From assembly GCF_020510625.1 (NCBI RefSeq), contig NZ_CP075191.1, forward strand, positions 2,146,001 through 2,210,000: a DNA stretch of 64,000 nt, written 5' to 3'. Positions within the stretch are counted from its first letter, which is position 1. Each line of letters starts with the position of its first letter. The notes below the pieces were generated by a model that had not been told where the DNA came from, did not search any database, and saw only the letters and a program-made list of their open reading frames with translations. A program made the translations under genes and the position numbers. This DNA comes from Ferribacterium limneticum (GTDB taxonomy: Bacteria > Pseudomonadota > Gammaproteobacteria > Burkholderiales > Rhodocyclaceae). Below, piece after piece: positions 53,025 through 61,347 of this stretch.

Positions 53025-55523
53025 TCAAGCCGGAATATCGACCATCGCATCGTTTGCGCCGGTATCACAACCTTGCAGGAATTGCTCGAACTCCACCAGC
53101 GGCAGGGGGCGGCCGAACAGGTAGCCCTGATAGTTCCGGCATCCCACATTGGCCAGGAGGCGCCACTGGGCGTCGGTTTCGACGCCTTCGGCGATGACTT
53201 CGAGGCCGAGGCCTTTGCCCAGGGCAACGATGGTTTCAGCGATGGCGGCGTCGTCGGGATCGGTCAGTACGTCGCGCACGAAGGACTGGTCAATCTTCAG
53301 CTGGTTCAATGGAAGGCGCTTGAGATTGGCCAAGGACGAGTAGCCGGTGCCGAAATCGTCGAGCGAGAAGCGGATGCCCAACTGTTTGAGTTCCGCCATC
53401 CGGCCAATGATTGCCTCGGTGTCTTCCTGCAGCATGCTTTCAGTCAGTTCCAGCTTCAATCGCGTGGCCGGGGCGCCCGTTTGGCGCAGGATATCCCTGA
53501 GCTGATCGGTGAATTTGGCCTGCCTGAATTGTCGGGCGCTCACATTGACCGCCAGGGTGAGCCCGGCGGTTGCCGGCTTTTTTGACCAGGCGGCCAGTTG
53601 CCGACAGGCTGTGGCCATCACCCATTGGCCGATGGGGACGATGAGGCCGGTTTCTTCGGCGAGTGGAATGAAGCTGGCTGGCGGGATCGTGCCTCTGGTC
53701 GGGTGTTCCCAACGCAGCAGCGCCTCACTGCCGGTCGGGCGTCCGGATTCATCGATCTGGACCTGAAAACACAGGTGGAACTGTTGTCCGTCGATGGCCT
53801 GGCGCAACTCGCTCTCCAGGGCTGCCCGATGCGTTACGGCGGCCTGCATCGCGGGGTCGAAGAATCGCAGGGTATTGCGCCCCGCTGCCTTGGCCTGGTA
53901 CATGGCCGTATCGGCGCGGCGCAGCAGCTCTTTGGCGCTGACCGTCGTGCCGTCGAACAGCGCAATACCGGTACTGGAGGCGCAGTGGTAGTCAATGGAC
54001 AAGCCTTCCGGGCCCCTGACCAGGCTGAAGGGATGATTCAGCTGGGCCTGGATGTTGCCAGCAATCAGTTCGGCCTGATTGGCGTCGTCCCCGGTTCCGT
54101 CGATGTCCTCAAGGATGACCACAAACTCGTCGCCGCCCAGCCGTGCGGCGGTATCGCCTTGCCGGATACAGGTTTTCAGGCGCTTGGCCACTTCAATCAA
54201 CAACTGGTCGCCGACCTCGTGACCGTGGGTGTCGTTGAGGAACTTAAAATTATCCAGATCGATCAGCAACAGGGCGCCATGGCGCGCTCGCCGCGCACTG
54301 CCGATCAGCGCATGTTCCAGTCGATCGAACATCAGTCGCCGATTGGGCAGATGGGTCAGCGAGTCGTAGAAAGCCAGGCGGTGGATTTCCTCTTCGTTCC
54401 GCTTGCGGTCGGTGATGTCCTGGTTGAAGCCGACGATGCCGATGGTTCGGCCATCCACCTTGATCGGCGCGACGACGTTGTTGAAGATGCGCTTCCGGCC
54501 GTCGACCTCATATTCGACTTCCTCCTCGACCACTTCGCCTTCATAGACGCGTCGGTTGTTGTACTGCCAGACCGCCAATTCATCCGGGCTGACATTGCTA
54601 TCCTGCGGACGCTTGCCCAGCAGGCTGCCCCAATGCTCGACCACCAGCGCGTTTTCCATGATGCAGCGGCCATCGAGGTCACGGGCCCAATATTCAACCG
54701 GGGTGTTGTCGACGATGGCGCGCATCAGCGAATCGCTTTCCCGCAAGGCATGCTCGGCATTTCTCCGGTCGGTGATATCGCGTGACAAAACAATGAAATG
54801 CGGCAGATGGTCGCCGGCGGAGGCCTTCCGTGCCACCGACAACTCGAACCAGCGACTTCCGTCGTGAACATCGAGCTGGAACTGCAAGCCGGTGGATATC
54901 CCCTTTTCCATGGCTTCGCCCAAGGAGCGGATGCAAATGGCCGCCACATCAGGCGGCAGAACCTCATGAACAGTCTTGCCGATCAAGTCACCCGGGGAAG
55001 CCACCAGCAATTCCGACTGCTGCGCATGGCAATCGAGATACCGCCCCTCGCTGTCTAGTTCGAACATCAGGTCCGGCAACGCCTGCAGCGTTGCGGCAAA
55101 TTTGTTCTTCAGCGCGACCAGTTCGAGCTCCTGCCGCTTGCGATCGGTAATGTCCGTCGCCACGCTGGCCAGCCCGACAATCTGCCCGTGTTCGTCGCGA
55201 AGCACTTGCCTGACTAGCCAGTAGCATCGTTCGCCATCATGACCGCGGCCGGACAAGGAAATCTCGCAGGCAGCGCTATTCCCGCTCGCCACAAGCTTGT
55301 CATCACAAGCCAGCATCCGCACCGCCATCTCACTGCTGAACAAGTCATGGTCAGCGCAACCGACGATTTCTGAAGCAGGCCGACCCAACATGCAGCCAGC
55401 CATCTCGTTGGCGTAGATATAGCGGCCGTTCAGATTCTTGACGAAAACGGGGGCCGCCAGCTTGTCCAGCAGCGCCTCATGGGTAATCCCCCAAGCCGTT
55501 ATCGTTTCCTCGAACAAGCCCAT
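53025..55523 (-). CDS. PAS-GGDEF-EAL cyclic-di-GMP enzyme
   Basis: An 832-residue protein with three PAS domains (about 15-130, 140-255, 260-375) each ending in the usual DITDRK motif, a diguanylate cyclase domain with intact GGDEF at 463-467 and an inhibitory RxxD site (Arg454, Asp457), and a phosphodiesterase domain starting near 570 with Glu-Ala-Leu at 600-602 (SEALLRWEHPT) and DDFGTGYSSLANLKRLPLNQ. All key residues of both domains are present, so it may make and degrade c-di-GMP. No membrane segment is visible. A link to the exopolysaccharide locus is plausible, since c-di-GMP often controls such polymers, but is not shown here. Confidence 0.92.
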   Translation of the reverse strand: MGLFEETITAWGITHEALLDKLAAPVFVKNLNGRYIYANEMAGCMLGRPASEIVGCADHDLFSSEMAVRMLACDDKLVASGNSAACEISLSGRGHDGERCYWLVRQVLRDEHGQIVGLASVATDITDRKRQELELVALKNKFAATLQALPDLMFELDSEGRYLDCHAQQSELLVASPGDLIGKTVHEVLPPDVAAICIRSLGEAMEKGISTGLQFQLDVHDGSRWFELSVARKASAGDHLPHFIVLSRDITDRRNAEHALRESDSLMRAIVDNTPVEYWARDLDGRCIMENALVVEHWGSLLGKRPQDSNVSPDELAVWQYNNRRVYEGEVVEEEVEYEVDGRKRIFNNVVAPIKVDGRTIGIVGFNQDITDRKRNEEEIHRLAFYDSLTHLPNRRLMFDRLEHALIGSARRARHGALLLIDLDNFKFLNDTHGHEVGDQLLIEVAKRLKTCIRQGDTAARLGGDEFVVILEDIDGTGDDANQAELIAGNIQAQLNHPFSLVRGPEGLSIDYHCASSTGIALFDGTTVSAKELLRRADTAMYQAKAAGRNTLRFFDPAMQAAVTHRAALESELRQAIDGQQFHLCFQVQIDESGRPTGSEALLRWEHPTRGTIPPASFIPLAEETGLIVPIGQWVMATACRQLAAWSKKPATAGLTLAVNVSARQFRQAKFTDQLRDILRQTGAPATRLKLELTESMLQEDTEAIIGRMAELKQLGIRFSLDDFGTGYSSLANLKRLPLNQLKIDQSFVRDVLTDPDDAAIAETIVALGKGLGLEVIAEGVETDAQWRLLANVGCRNYQGYLFGRPLPLVEFEQFLQGCDTGANDAMVDIPA

Positions 55524-55891
55524 CGACCAGCCTCACATGTTGATACCGCCTGAAGACCAGCGGCAACGATTTATCAATTTTGAAATATTCTGCGGTAATT
55601 TGTCAGAATCAATTGTGCATTTTTTAACGAGCCACCCCACATAGTCCATTTGGCTAACAGGCCAGACCGGCGGTATCGCCGACAATTTTCCGTCAATTTA
55701 CCAGCCCGTTCCAGTCGCCATGCACCCGCTTTTCCAGCCGGTGAGGTGTCGAGAAAATTGACAGTGCATATGCATATTTCGCCCAATCATCCGGATGGAC
55801 TCTGTCGAGCCCAATAGGCAGGCAATCGGTTCGTTTATTGCTTGTCACTACCGACGAAGAAGCCACCCAACCCCCTGCACGGAACTGAACT
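55524..55891. other. Intergenic region without a clear gene
   Basis: About 370 bases upstream of the GGDEF-EAL gene. Only shadow frames exist here. It presumably contains the promoter of that gene on the minus strand; no consensus elements were found by eye. Confidence 0.4.
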
Positions 55892-56134
55892 GTGAACACG
55901 ATACATTTTGCTGAAAGACGCCTGAGCGAAAGGCGGCAAGAGCTCGAACTGTTGGGTTCTGGCGAGAGCACCCCGCCTGACACTGTGCCCATCGCAAAAT
56001 CGAGACGCAGTGGCGAACGCCGCCTCGGGGAACGGCGCAAGGAAAATCTTGGCCCTCCTGCAGGTATCGGGGAACAGCGCTTTCGCCCAGACATGCGCGG
56101 CGTTGTTTTTCCCCTCTTCTACAATTTCAAGTAG
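55892..56134 (+). CDS. Possible small Arg-rich protein
   Basis: An 80-codon frame from a GTG start. The product is rich in Arg/Glu pairs (AERRLSERRQELE, RRSGERRLGERRKENL), a pattern seen in some short bacterial proteins of unknown role, and ends PLFYNFK. No good ribosome-binding site and no recognised domain; could be spurious. Confidence 0.3.
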   Translation: MNTIHFAERRLSERRQELELLGSGESTPPDTVPIAKSRRSGERRLGERRKENLGPPAGIGEQRFRPDMRGVVFPLFYNFK

Positions 56135-56146
56135 AAAGCTGAATTT

Positions 56147-56175
56147 CCGTTGCTTCAGCCTGGCTGAAGCAACGG
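56147..56175. repeat. 29-bp perfect palindrome
   Basis: CCGTTGCTTCAGCC followed by one T and its exact reverse complement. No T-run follows on either strand, so it is not a standard terminator. It lies 12 bp after the Arg-rich frame and 142 bp before the exonuclease gene; it could be a protein-binding site or a dispersed palindromic repeat. Confidence 0.6.
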
Positions 56176-56317
56176 GAATTGCGGGGACAGCACCAGATTT
56201 CAGCGCTTGCGACCCCTCCGGGCCAGATACCGCAGCCAATAGGCAGCCCTACGCCAGCAGTAGTGCATTCGTGGCAAAAGAAGCGATAGAGCAAGCCGGC
56301 CGTGAGAAAATTCGCCC

Positions 56318-56614
56318 ATGCGCCCCCTAGCCTTTGTCGACCTCGAAACCACCGGAGCTACCGCTACCATCGACCGCATCACCGAAATCGGCATTGTCGA
56401 AGTCGACGAAGACGGTTCGGTGCGCGAGTGGCAGCAACTGGTCAATCCCGGCACCCGGATTCCGCCCTTCATTGAGCAACTGACCGGCATCAGCAACGAG
56501 ATGGTGGCCGATGCCCCGCCCTTCGAGGCGGTGGCCGCCGATGTCATGCAGCGTCTGGAGGGCCGGCTGTTCATCGCCCATAACGCGCGTTTCGACTATG
56601 GCTTCCTGAAGTAG
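56318..56614 (+). pseudogene. DnaQ-like DEDD exonuclease, truncated by insertion
   Basis: The first 98 residues of a DNA polymerase III epsilon-type 3'-5' exonuclease: FVDLETTGATATIDRITEIG with the metal Asp/Glu, QLTGISNEMVADAPPF and LFIAHNARFDYGFLK. In intact homologs HNARFDYGFLK is followed by more than 70 further exonuclease residues; here a stop follows directly after Lys98 and phage-type sequence begins. The gene was therefore cut by integration of the element that fills the rest of the window. Confidence 0.85.
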
Positions 56615-56641
56615 TCGTAATATAACTTCATACTCCAGACG

Positions 56642-56664
56642 TTAAAAAGCCCGCCGAAGCGGGC
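56642..56664 (-). terminator. Rho-independent terminator of the phage-type operon
   Basis: On the minus strand GCCCGC, loop TTCG, GCGGGC is followed by five T residues and then AA. The 6-bp GC-only stem at 56649-56664 with the T-run at 56644-56648 is a textbook terminator, placed after the last minus-strand gene. Confidence 0.85.
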
Positions 56665-56671
56665 CGGATGC

Positions 56672-56893
56672 TCAGCTTGGTAACGGGAAGATGACACGCA
56701 TGCGCCCATTGCCAATCCAGAATTGATTCTGAGCTTCGACTACAGCGTCCATCACCTTATCGGCTAGACCCCTGGTCGCAACCACTTGACCTTCCTCATC
56801 AACCAGAGCTAGGTTGAATTTTTTCTCACCTGAAGTGAAGCTGATCCCGTCATGCAGCCTGACGGTTATGCTTATTGCATCGAGGGTTTCCAT
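56672..56893 (-). CDS. Hypothetical phage-type protein
   Basis: A 73-residue protein (FNLALVDEEGQVVATRGLAD in the middle) of unknown family. It precedes the terminator and is the last gene of the minus-strand array. Confidence 0.6.
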   Translation of the reverse strand: METLDAISITVRLHDGISFTSGEKKFNLALVDEEGQVVATRGLADKVMDAVVEAQNQFWIGNGRMRVIFPLPS

Positions 56894-56978
56894 TTGGTGC
56901 CCTTCTTATTGTTATTTTTGGTAAATCCCCGTAAAAGCCCTGCTAGTGGGCTTCTCGGGGATTCTGGTTTGCCAATGC

Positions 56979-57242
56979 CTAAGCCTTGGCCGGCTCGCGT
57001 TCGTCCATTTTGGAGCGATTCTGAAGGTCGTTTTTGCTCGCCCTTTCAGCCCTTCTCCGCTCATTACGAACCCTGGAGCAGATGTAGTAGTACTCCTTGA
57101 CCCCGCTCCTATTCACCCTCGCTACATCAAACTCAGAGACTGGGTGATGCACCTTGCAAGCTGAGCACCACGAGATTGCCTTATCAACAACCTTCGGTTT
57201 CTCAGCCAGCATCGGAGCAAGCAGTACTGACATCGCGCTCAT
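56979..57242 (-). CDS. Small zinc-knuckle-like hypothetical protein
   Basis: An 87-residue protein read from the ATG at 57242, which overlaps the deaminase stop by 4 bp; a longer frame upstream is a shadow of the deaminase gene. WCSACKVHHPVSEFDVARVN followed by YYYICSRVRNERRR gives a CxxC plus a later Cys, resembling small phage proteins with a recombination-endonuclease-VII-like knuckle. Function unknown. Confidence 0.6.
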   Translation of the reverse strand: MSAMSVLLAPMLAEKPKVVDKAISWCSACKVHHPVSEFDVARVNRSGVKEYYYICSRVRNERRRAERASKNDLQNRSKMDEREPAKA

Positions 57243-57661
57243 GACACCTCCCGAACCAGTACGCCAGCCTCGCTGAACATCGTCATCGCTGCGTCGTAGC
57301 TGGTAAGCCACCGATCGAGGAAGTCTCGCGTCGGTGCCGGGAAGGTGACCGATGCAATCCCTCGCTGAATGAGGTGGCCGGCGCAGTGGCAGCATGGCGG
57401 GTGCGTAACAAACAGGTGGCACCCAGTCACATCACGGTGAGCGAAGTGCAAGGCGTTCGCCTCTGCATGGATCGTGCGCAGAAGCTTCACTTCGCGTTCA
57501 AGGTAGGTGTCATCCACCCCTTGAGGTGACCCGTTGAAGCCTAGGCTGATGACGCGGTTGTTGGAGTCGGCAATGACAGCACCCACCTTGGTGCTCGGGT
57601 CTTTCGACCACGTGGCGACAACTTGAGCAAGCTCTAGGAAACGCTGATCCCACTTGCTCAT
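57239..57661 (-). CDS. Deoxycytidylate deaminase
   Basis: A 140-residue zinc deaminase. HAEANAL with zinc ligand His65 and catalytic Glu67, and PPCCHC with ligands Cys90 and Cys93, define the cytidine/dCMP deaminase family; DPSTKVGAVIADSNNRVISL matches the dCMP deaminase N-terminus. It supplies dUMP for thymidylate synthesis, common in phages. The stop overlaps the next gene by 4 bp and the start touches the previous stop. Confidence 0.88.
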   Translation of the reverse strand: MSKWDQRFLELAQVVATWSKDPSTKVGAVIADSNNRVISLGFNGSPQGVDDTYLEREVKLLRTIHAEANALHFAHRDVTGCHLFVTHPPCCHCAGHLIQRGIASVTFPAPTRDFLDRWLTSYDAAMTMFSEAGVLVREVS

Positions 57662-57918
57662 CAGTGTAGCCTCGGCACAGAGCCATCATCAGGCTCTTCA
57701 GGTTCAGGAGGCTCTGAGCCTTCATCCACCTCAAGTTCCGACAGCAGGAGGTCCATCTGCATTATCAGGAGGTCCGCGTACTCTGGCTCCATGACAAACA
57801 TCGGGCCGGTACCCAGCTGGATGCCAATGCCTTTTCCGCCTCCGTTGGGGAGGTCACAGATGCCAGTGAGAACGCCAGCAATCGGAATAACTTCTTCTTT
57901 CGGTTTGACTTCGTCCAT
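57661..57918 (-). CDS. Hypothetical acidic protein
   Basis: An 85-residue protein with an acidic Pro/Glu-rich tail (EVDEGSEPPEPEEPDDGS). No recognised family. Its stop shares one base with the deaminase start codon. Confidence 0.6.
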   Translation of the reverse strand: MDEVKPKEEVIPIAGVLTGICDLPNGGGKGIGIQLGTGPMFVMEPEYADLLIMQMDLLLSELEVDEGSEPPEPEEPDDGSVPRLH

Positions 57919-57953
57919 TATTATTTTCCTTATGAGGACGTTGATGGGAACTA

Positions 57954-58169
57954 CTACGCCTTGACTACTGTGTAACCAAGCTCATCAAGGGCAATTAACG
58001 CTTGGCCCATGCGGTACCGAACGTCTAGGTACCTCGCATCGTTAGTCACAGCCAGCATTACTGCTCGGCACCTAGCTTCTACTGCTGGAACAAACATGTC
58101 TGTGAGGTCAGAAACCACTACCTCTACTGCCAGTGCTTCAGCTAGGTTCTCCCAATCTCTCTGCTCCAT
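57954..58169 (-). CDS. Hypothetical small protein
   Basis: A 71-residue protein (MEQRDWENLAEALAVEVVVS at the start), probably helical. It follows the SbcC-like gene after 8 bases. No family recognised. Confidence 0.6.
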   Translation of the reverse strand: MEQRDWENLAEALAVEVVVSDLTDMFVPAVEARCRAVMLAVTNDARYLDVRYRMGQALIALDELGYTVVKA

Positions 58170-58177
58170 GATTGCTC

Positions 58178-60343
58178 CTAAATGACTATAAGGTTGTCAG
58201 CAAAGCTCTCCGAGATGGATTCATGGGTGACCAGCAGGGTCTGCTTGAACCCTGCTGCAGCAACGAACCCGAGCAGGTTCGTGGTTCGTTCATCGTCGCA
58301 CCCTTGCGCCGGCTCGTCCAGGACGAGGAAGGAGCAGTGGGGCAGGAAGGTTTTCACCAGCGAGGTGCGGATGGCAAGGCCCAGCACGTCCAGCGTGGAA
58401 CCGCTAAGGCCCCGGGTATTTTTGCCATTGACGAGGAAGCCGTCATCCGTCTTGGTTACCTTCGACGGCTCGCCGCGCATCTGGGTGAACATCGTGCCAA
58501 CGGCTGCCAGCACCTGATTCCAGAGGCGGTCAGCCACCAGAGGGCGGATGGCCCGAACCTTTTTCAGCAGCGCGTTGTTGAAGGCCAGCGTTTGCAGATC
58601 GGCGGAACACTGCTTGACCGCGGCTCGAAGCTCGTCGCCGCGGGCGGCTGCCTGCTCGTACTCCTCCTGCACCCGGGCCAGCTTGGCGTTGGCAGAAGTC
58701 CAAAGATCCCGAAGCGTGGCAGCTTCAGCCTTCAGGCCTTCAACCTTGGCTGCTGCACCTTGACTGGCTCGCTTGAGTTCGTCGACATTGGCAACGGCTG
58801 GGTACTGGGCGAGTTGCCCACGGCTGGATTCAACAGCTGCTCGGTCGTCAGGAAGGGCGGCACGGAGGGTTTCGGCCTGTCCTTCCGCCCGTCTGGCCGC
58901 GTCCTGCTGCTGTTCGAGCGTAGTAAGCCGGTCTTTGATTTGTTGGACATTCGCAGCAGCCTCTGGAATCACACCCTTCCAAGACAGTTTCGGCGGGTGA
59001 AAGCCGAAGTCTAGCTCAAGGAACTCGCCATAGGCTGTAGCAAACCGCTCGAACGGAGCAGCAAGTGTGCTCAGCGTAGTGAGCTCCTTCAGCTCAGCTT
59101 CAGCACTGACAGCCGCAGCCCAGAAACCAGTAGCTTGCACATTCATGGCGGCAACCGGCGCTACGAGCTGTGCCACTTCCGCCTCCAGGGCAAGGTTCTG
59201 CGCCTCGATCGCAGCTTTGTTCGCGAGCACCTGATGGCACGTCGGGCATTCAAGTGTCGTGATCACCCTGGAGCGCAGGACTCGAACCTGAGCCTGAATC
59301 TCAGCGACATGCTTCTCGATGGTCCGTGCCTCAGTCTCGTTCGCCTTGATGGTAGCGGCTAGGCGGGCAACCTCAGCATCGAGGCCAGCCTTCTCCCCTT
59401 CCCAGAACGCTGCCGGGTAGGTAGCGTTCAGCTTGGCCAGTGCAGCGTAGGCTGCCAGGCGTTGCTCCCGGGTACCGGCCTCGCGCAGTTCGCGCTTCAA
59501 GCCCTCGATCTCGTCCGGGTTCGGCTTATCTGCAGCCTTCTTCTCGGCGGCGGAAAGCTGGGCTTCATGCAGGGCCAAGGTCTCCTCGTGCTTTCGCAGG
59601 TTCGTCGAAAGCGTGGTGTGCATGCGGGCCGCGTTCTCGGCGTTCTCCCAAGCGGAGTAGGCAACCTTGGCCTCCCGTTCGGCCTCTGTTGCTGCCTCGG
59701 CTCGGCTGTTGGCACGCAGCTGAGCGACGTCTGCCTCTCCCTGCAGGATGGCAAGGTCAGGCTTCACCGGCTCCACCCAGCAGGCCAGCCGGTCATCGGC
59801 CTCGCGCAGCCGGGCCTCGAGCACGGAGGGCGAACCGATCGTCAGCTTCTCCTGCATGCGCTCGATGATCTGGTCAAAGACATCGAACGAGCAGAGGACT
59901 TCGATCTGGGTAGCCACCGCTTTCGGCCCCTCCTCCAAGGCACCGCGCAGGTTGCCCTGGTTGGCGAACATCAGGCGCTGGATGGATTTGCCATCGGCGC
60001 CCAGCAGGTTGGTCGCGAAGGCGCTGACTTCCGTCTGGCCAGTGACTAGCACCTTGCCATCGGACACAACCTCAGCGCCCGAGGTCGAACGCTTGAAGGT
60101 GTAGAGCCGATCTGCAATGATATCGAGTTCCACCTTGAGGGCGTTTGCCTTGTGGCCCCACGTGACGGTGTCGTCGAGGGACTCGCGCAGCAACTTGGAG
60201 CCGAACAAGGCGTAGAGGATGGCCTCATTCATCGTTGATTTGCCGGCCTCGTTGGCACCGCGCACCACGTTGAGGCCATTCGTAAAGTCAATGACCCGAT
60301 CGACGTGCTTGCGGAAGCAGGTCAGGCGTAGTTGGTTAAGCAT
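58178..60343 (-). CDS. SbcC/Rad50-like ATPase (phage gp46-type recombination nuclease subunit)
   Basis: A 721-residue SMC-type ATPase. The start at 60343 is supported by a strong GAGGAG seven bases upstream; the open frame above it is a shadow. The Walker A GANEAGKST lies at 29-37, a coiled coil follows, the zinc hook CPTC is at 366-369, a second coiled coil leads to the signature LSGST and Walker B SFLVLDEPAQG near the C-terminus. With the SbcD-like protein encoded upstream it should form an Mre11-Rad50-type nuclease acting on DNA ends. Shorter than cellular SbcC (about 1000 residues), as usual for phage versions. It overlaps the preceding gene by 8 bp. Confidence 0.9.
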   Translation of the reverse strand: MLNQLRLTCFRKHVDRVIDFTNGLNVVRGANEAGKSTMNEAILYALFGSKLLRESLDDTVTWGHKANALKVELDIIADRLYTFKRSTSGAEVVSDGKVLVTGQTEVSAFATNLLGADGKSIQRLMFANQGNLRGALEEGPKAVATQIEVLCSFDVFDQIIERMQEKLTIGSPSVLEARLREADDRLACWVEPVKPDLAILQGEADVAQLRANSRAEAATEAEREAKVAYSAWENAENAARMHTTLSTNLRKHEETLALHEAQLSAAEKKAADKPNPDEIEGLKRELREAGTREQRLAAYAALAKLNATYPAAFWEGEKAGLDAEVARLAATIKANETEARTIEKHVAEIQAQVRVLRSRVITTLECPTCHQVLANKAAIEAQNLALEAEVAQLVAPVAAMNVQATGFWAAAVSAEAELKELTTLSTLAAPFERFATAYGEFLELDFGFHPPKLSWKGVIPEAAANVQQIKDRLTTLEQQQDAARRAEGQAETLRAALPDDRAAVESSRGQLAQYPAVANVDELKRASQGAAAKVEGLKAEAATLRDLWTSANAKLARVQEEYEQAAARGDELRAAVKQCSADLQTLAFNNALLKKVRAIRPLVADRLWNQVLAAVGTMFTQMRGEPSKVTKTDDGFLVNGKNTRGLSGSTLDVLGLAIRTSLVKTFLPHCSFLVLDEPAQGCDDERTTNLLGFVAAAGFKQTLLVTHESISESFADNLIVI

Positions 60344-60698
60344 CGTGTTTCTCCTCAATCGGCATGCCAATGGTTGCTTCAACAAAGTAGGCAAGGGTGT
60401 CGAAATGTTCCTGAGCGTGCTCGTTGTAACAGCTACCCTTAACAAAACGAACAGCAGCTACAACCCTGTCATCCAAGATGGTCAGCGGCGGGTTCAGCTT
60501 TTTATCCACCGTCGCAATGATGTCATCGATCTCGAACTCACTACTGCTGCTGCAGCCGGCGAGATTGACGATACGGCGGAAGCCCTGCTCCCACCGATCC
60601 TTGCGGACGATGGCGCCGTCAGCACGGAACTCGTAGTCGTCCGGGTTCGCCTCCATGAACTCTGGCCGGCGAAAATCTTTTTCAGTTACTGGGCGCAT
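60336..60698 (-). CDS. Hypothetical phage-type protein
   Basis: A 120-residue protein read from the ATG at 60698, which has GAGGAGG upstream; the longer frame above is not used. MRPVTEKDFRRPEFMEANPD and YEFRADGAIVRKDRWEQGFR in its first 40 residues resemble small proteins common in phage early regions, without a known role. Confidence 0.65.
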   Translation of the reverse strand: MRPVTEKDFRRPEFMEANPDDYEFRADGAIVRKDRWEQGFRRIVNLAGCSSSSEFEIDDIIATVDKKLNPPLTILDDRVVAAVRFVKGSCYNEHAQEHFDTLAYFVEATIGMPIEEKHDA

Positions 60699-60912
60699 CT
60701 TTAGCCTCCTCAGCTTCAATGAAGGCCACGACCTTCTCGGCCAGTTCAGGTGAGGCATGCAGCAGGCGCCACGCAGCAAGCGTGTGGCGCTCATCAGCTT
60801 TTTCAGCACTGAACTCACCTCTGTAACCCCGGGATGTCTTAATGCTGCATACGACCTGCACTTTGCCAGGAGCAGGGCTGCCCTTCGGCATCGTTACTTT
60901 CCACGAACTCAT
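60682..60912 (-). CDS. Hypothetical small protein
   Basis: A 76-residue protein (MSSWKVTMPKGSPAPGKVQV). Its 3' end overlaps the next gene by 17 bases. No family recognised. Confidence 0.6.
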   Translation of the reverse strand: MSSWKVTMPKGSPAPGKVQVVCSIKTSRGYRGEFSAEKADERHTLAAWRLLHASPELAEKVVAFIEAEEAKDAPSN

Positions 60913-60913
60913 A

Positions 60914-61087
60914 TCAGTTACCTCCGTTTGCCCAGAGCTTCAACGCCTTGCGGCGCTGAACTTCCCCGAACTTTCTTGCATGTTTGCTCCATCCGGCCTC
61001 GATCATTACCTTGGCTGCCTGCTGGCGGCAGGCCTCCCAGCGGCGAGGGTCCGAATCCCAGGGTGTTGAGTGGCCACAGCAGGGCAT
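60914..61087 (-). CDS. Hypothetical 57-residue protein
   Basis: The frame starts with MPCCGHSTPWDSDPRRWEAC and ends in ALKLWANGGN. Its ATG shares one base with the stop of the upstream gene (TGATG) and it has GGAGG six bases before the start. Its end repeats, base for base over 22 bp, the end of the upstream gene, and it too is followed closely by the next start codon. Confidence 0.6.
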   Translation of the reverse strand: MPCCGHSTPWDSDPRRWEACRQQAAKVMIEAGWSKHARKFGEVQRRKALKLWANGGN

Positions 61088-61347
61088 CAGTTACCTCCGT
61101 TTGCCCAAGGAAGCCACAACAGGAAGCGCTTCTTGCCGAGCTTGGTTTCGTTGGGCTGGCGCTGTTCAAAGAACGTGCCCATCTCGCCACAGTTGCCATC
61201 GACGTCAATTCGCTCGAGGTGTGCAGGCTTGCTGTACGGCTCCCCTGTAACAAGGTCACGGGGTCCAGGTCTCCGACACTTGTCAAAGATCACGTGCTGA
61301 CCCGTCTTACGAAAGTGCCGACAGTCCACGCAGAACTTTTCAGTCAT
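61087..61347 (-). CDS. Small Cys-rich hypothetical protein
   Basis: An 86-residue protein with CVDCRHF, DKCRRPGP and GNCGEMGTFFE, giving a four- to five-Cys zinc-knuckle-like pattern found in small phage-type proteins. It overlaps the SbcD-like gene by 4 bp at its start and ends in the repeated WANGGN segment. Confidence 0.65.
   Translation of the reverse strand: MTEKFCVDCRHFRKTGQHVIFDKCRRPGPRDLVTGEPYSKPAHLERIDVDGNCGEMGTFFEQRQPNETKLGKKRFLLWLPWANGGN

Noticed and set aside
56979..57422. 147-codon frame including the small zinc-knuckle protein
   Set aside because: The first 60 codons overlap the deaminase gene; the ATG at 57242 with 4-bp overlap is the natural start.
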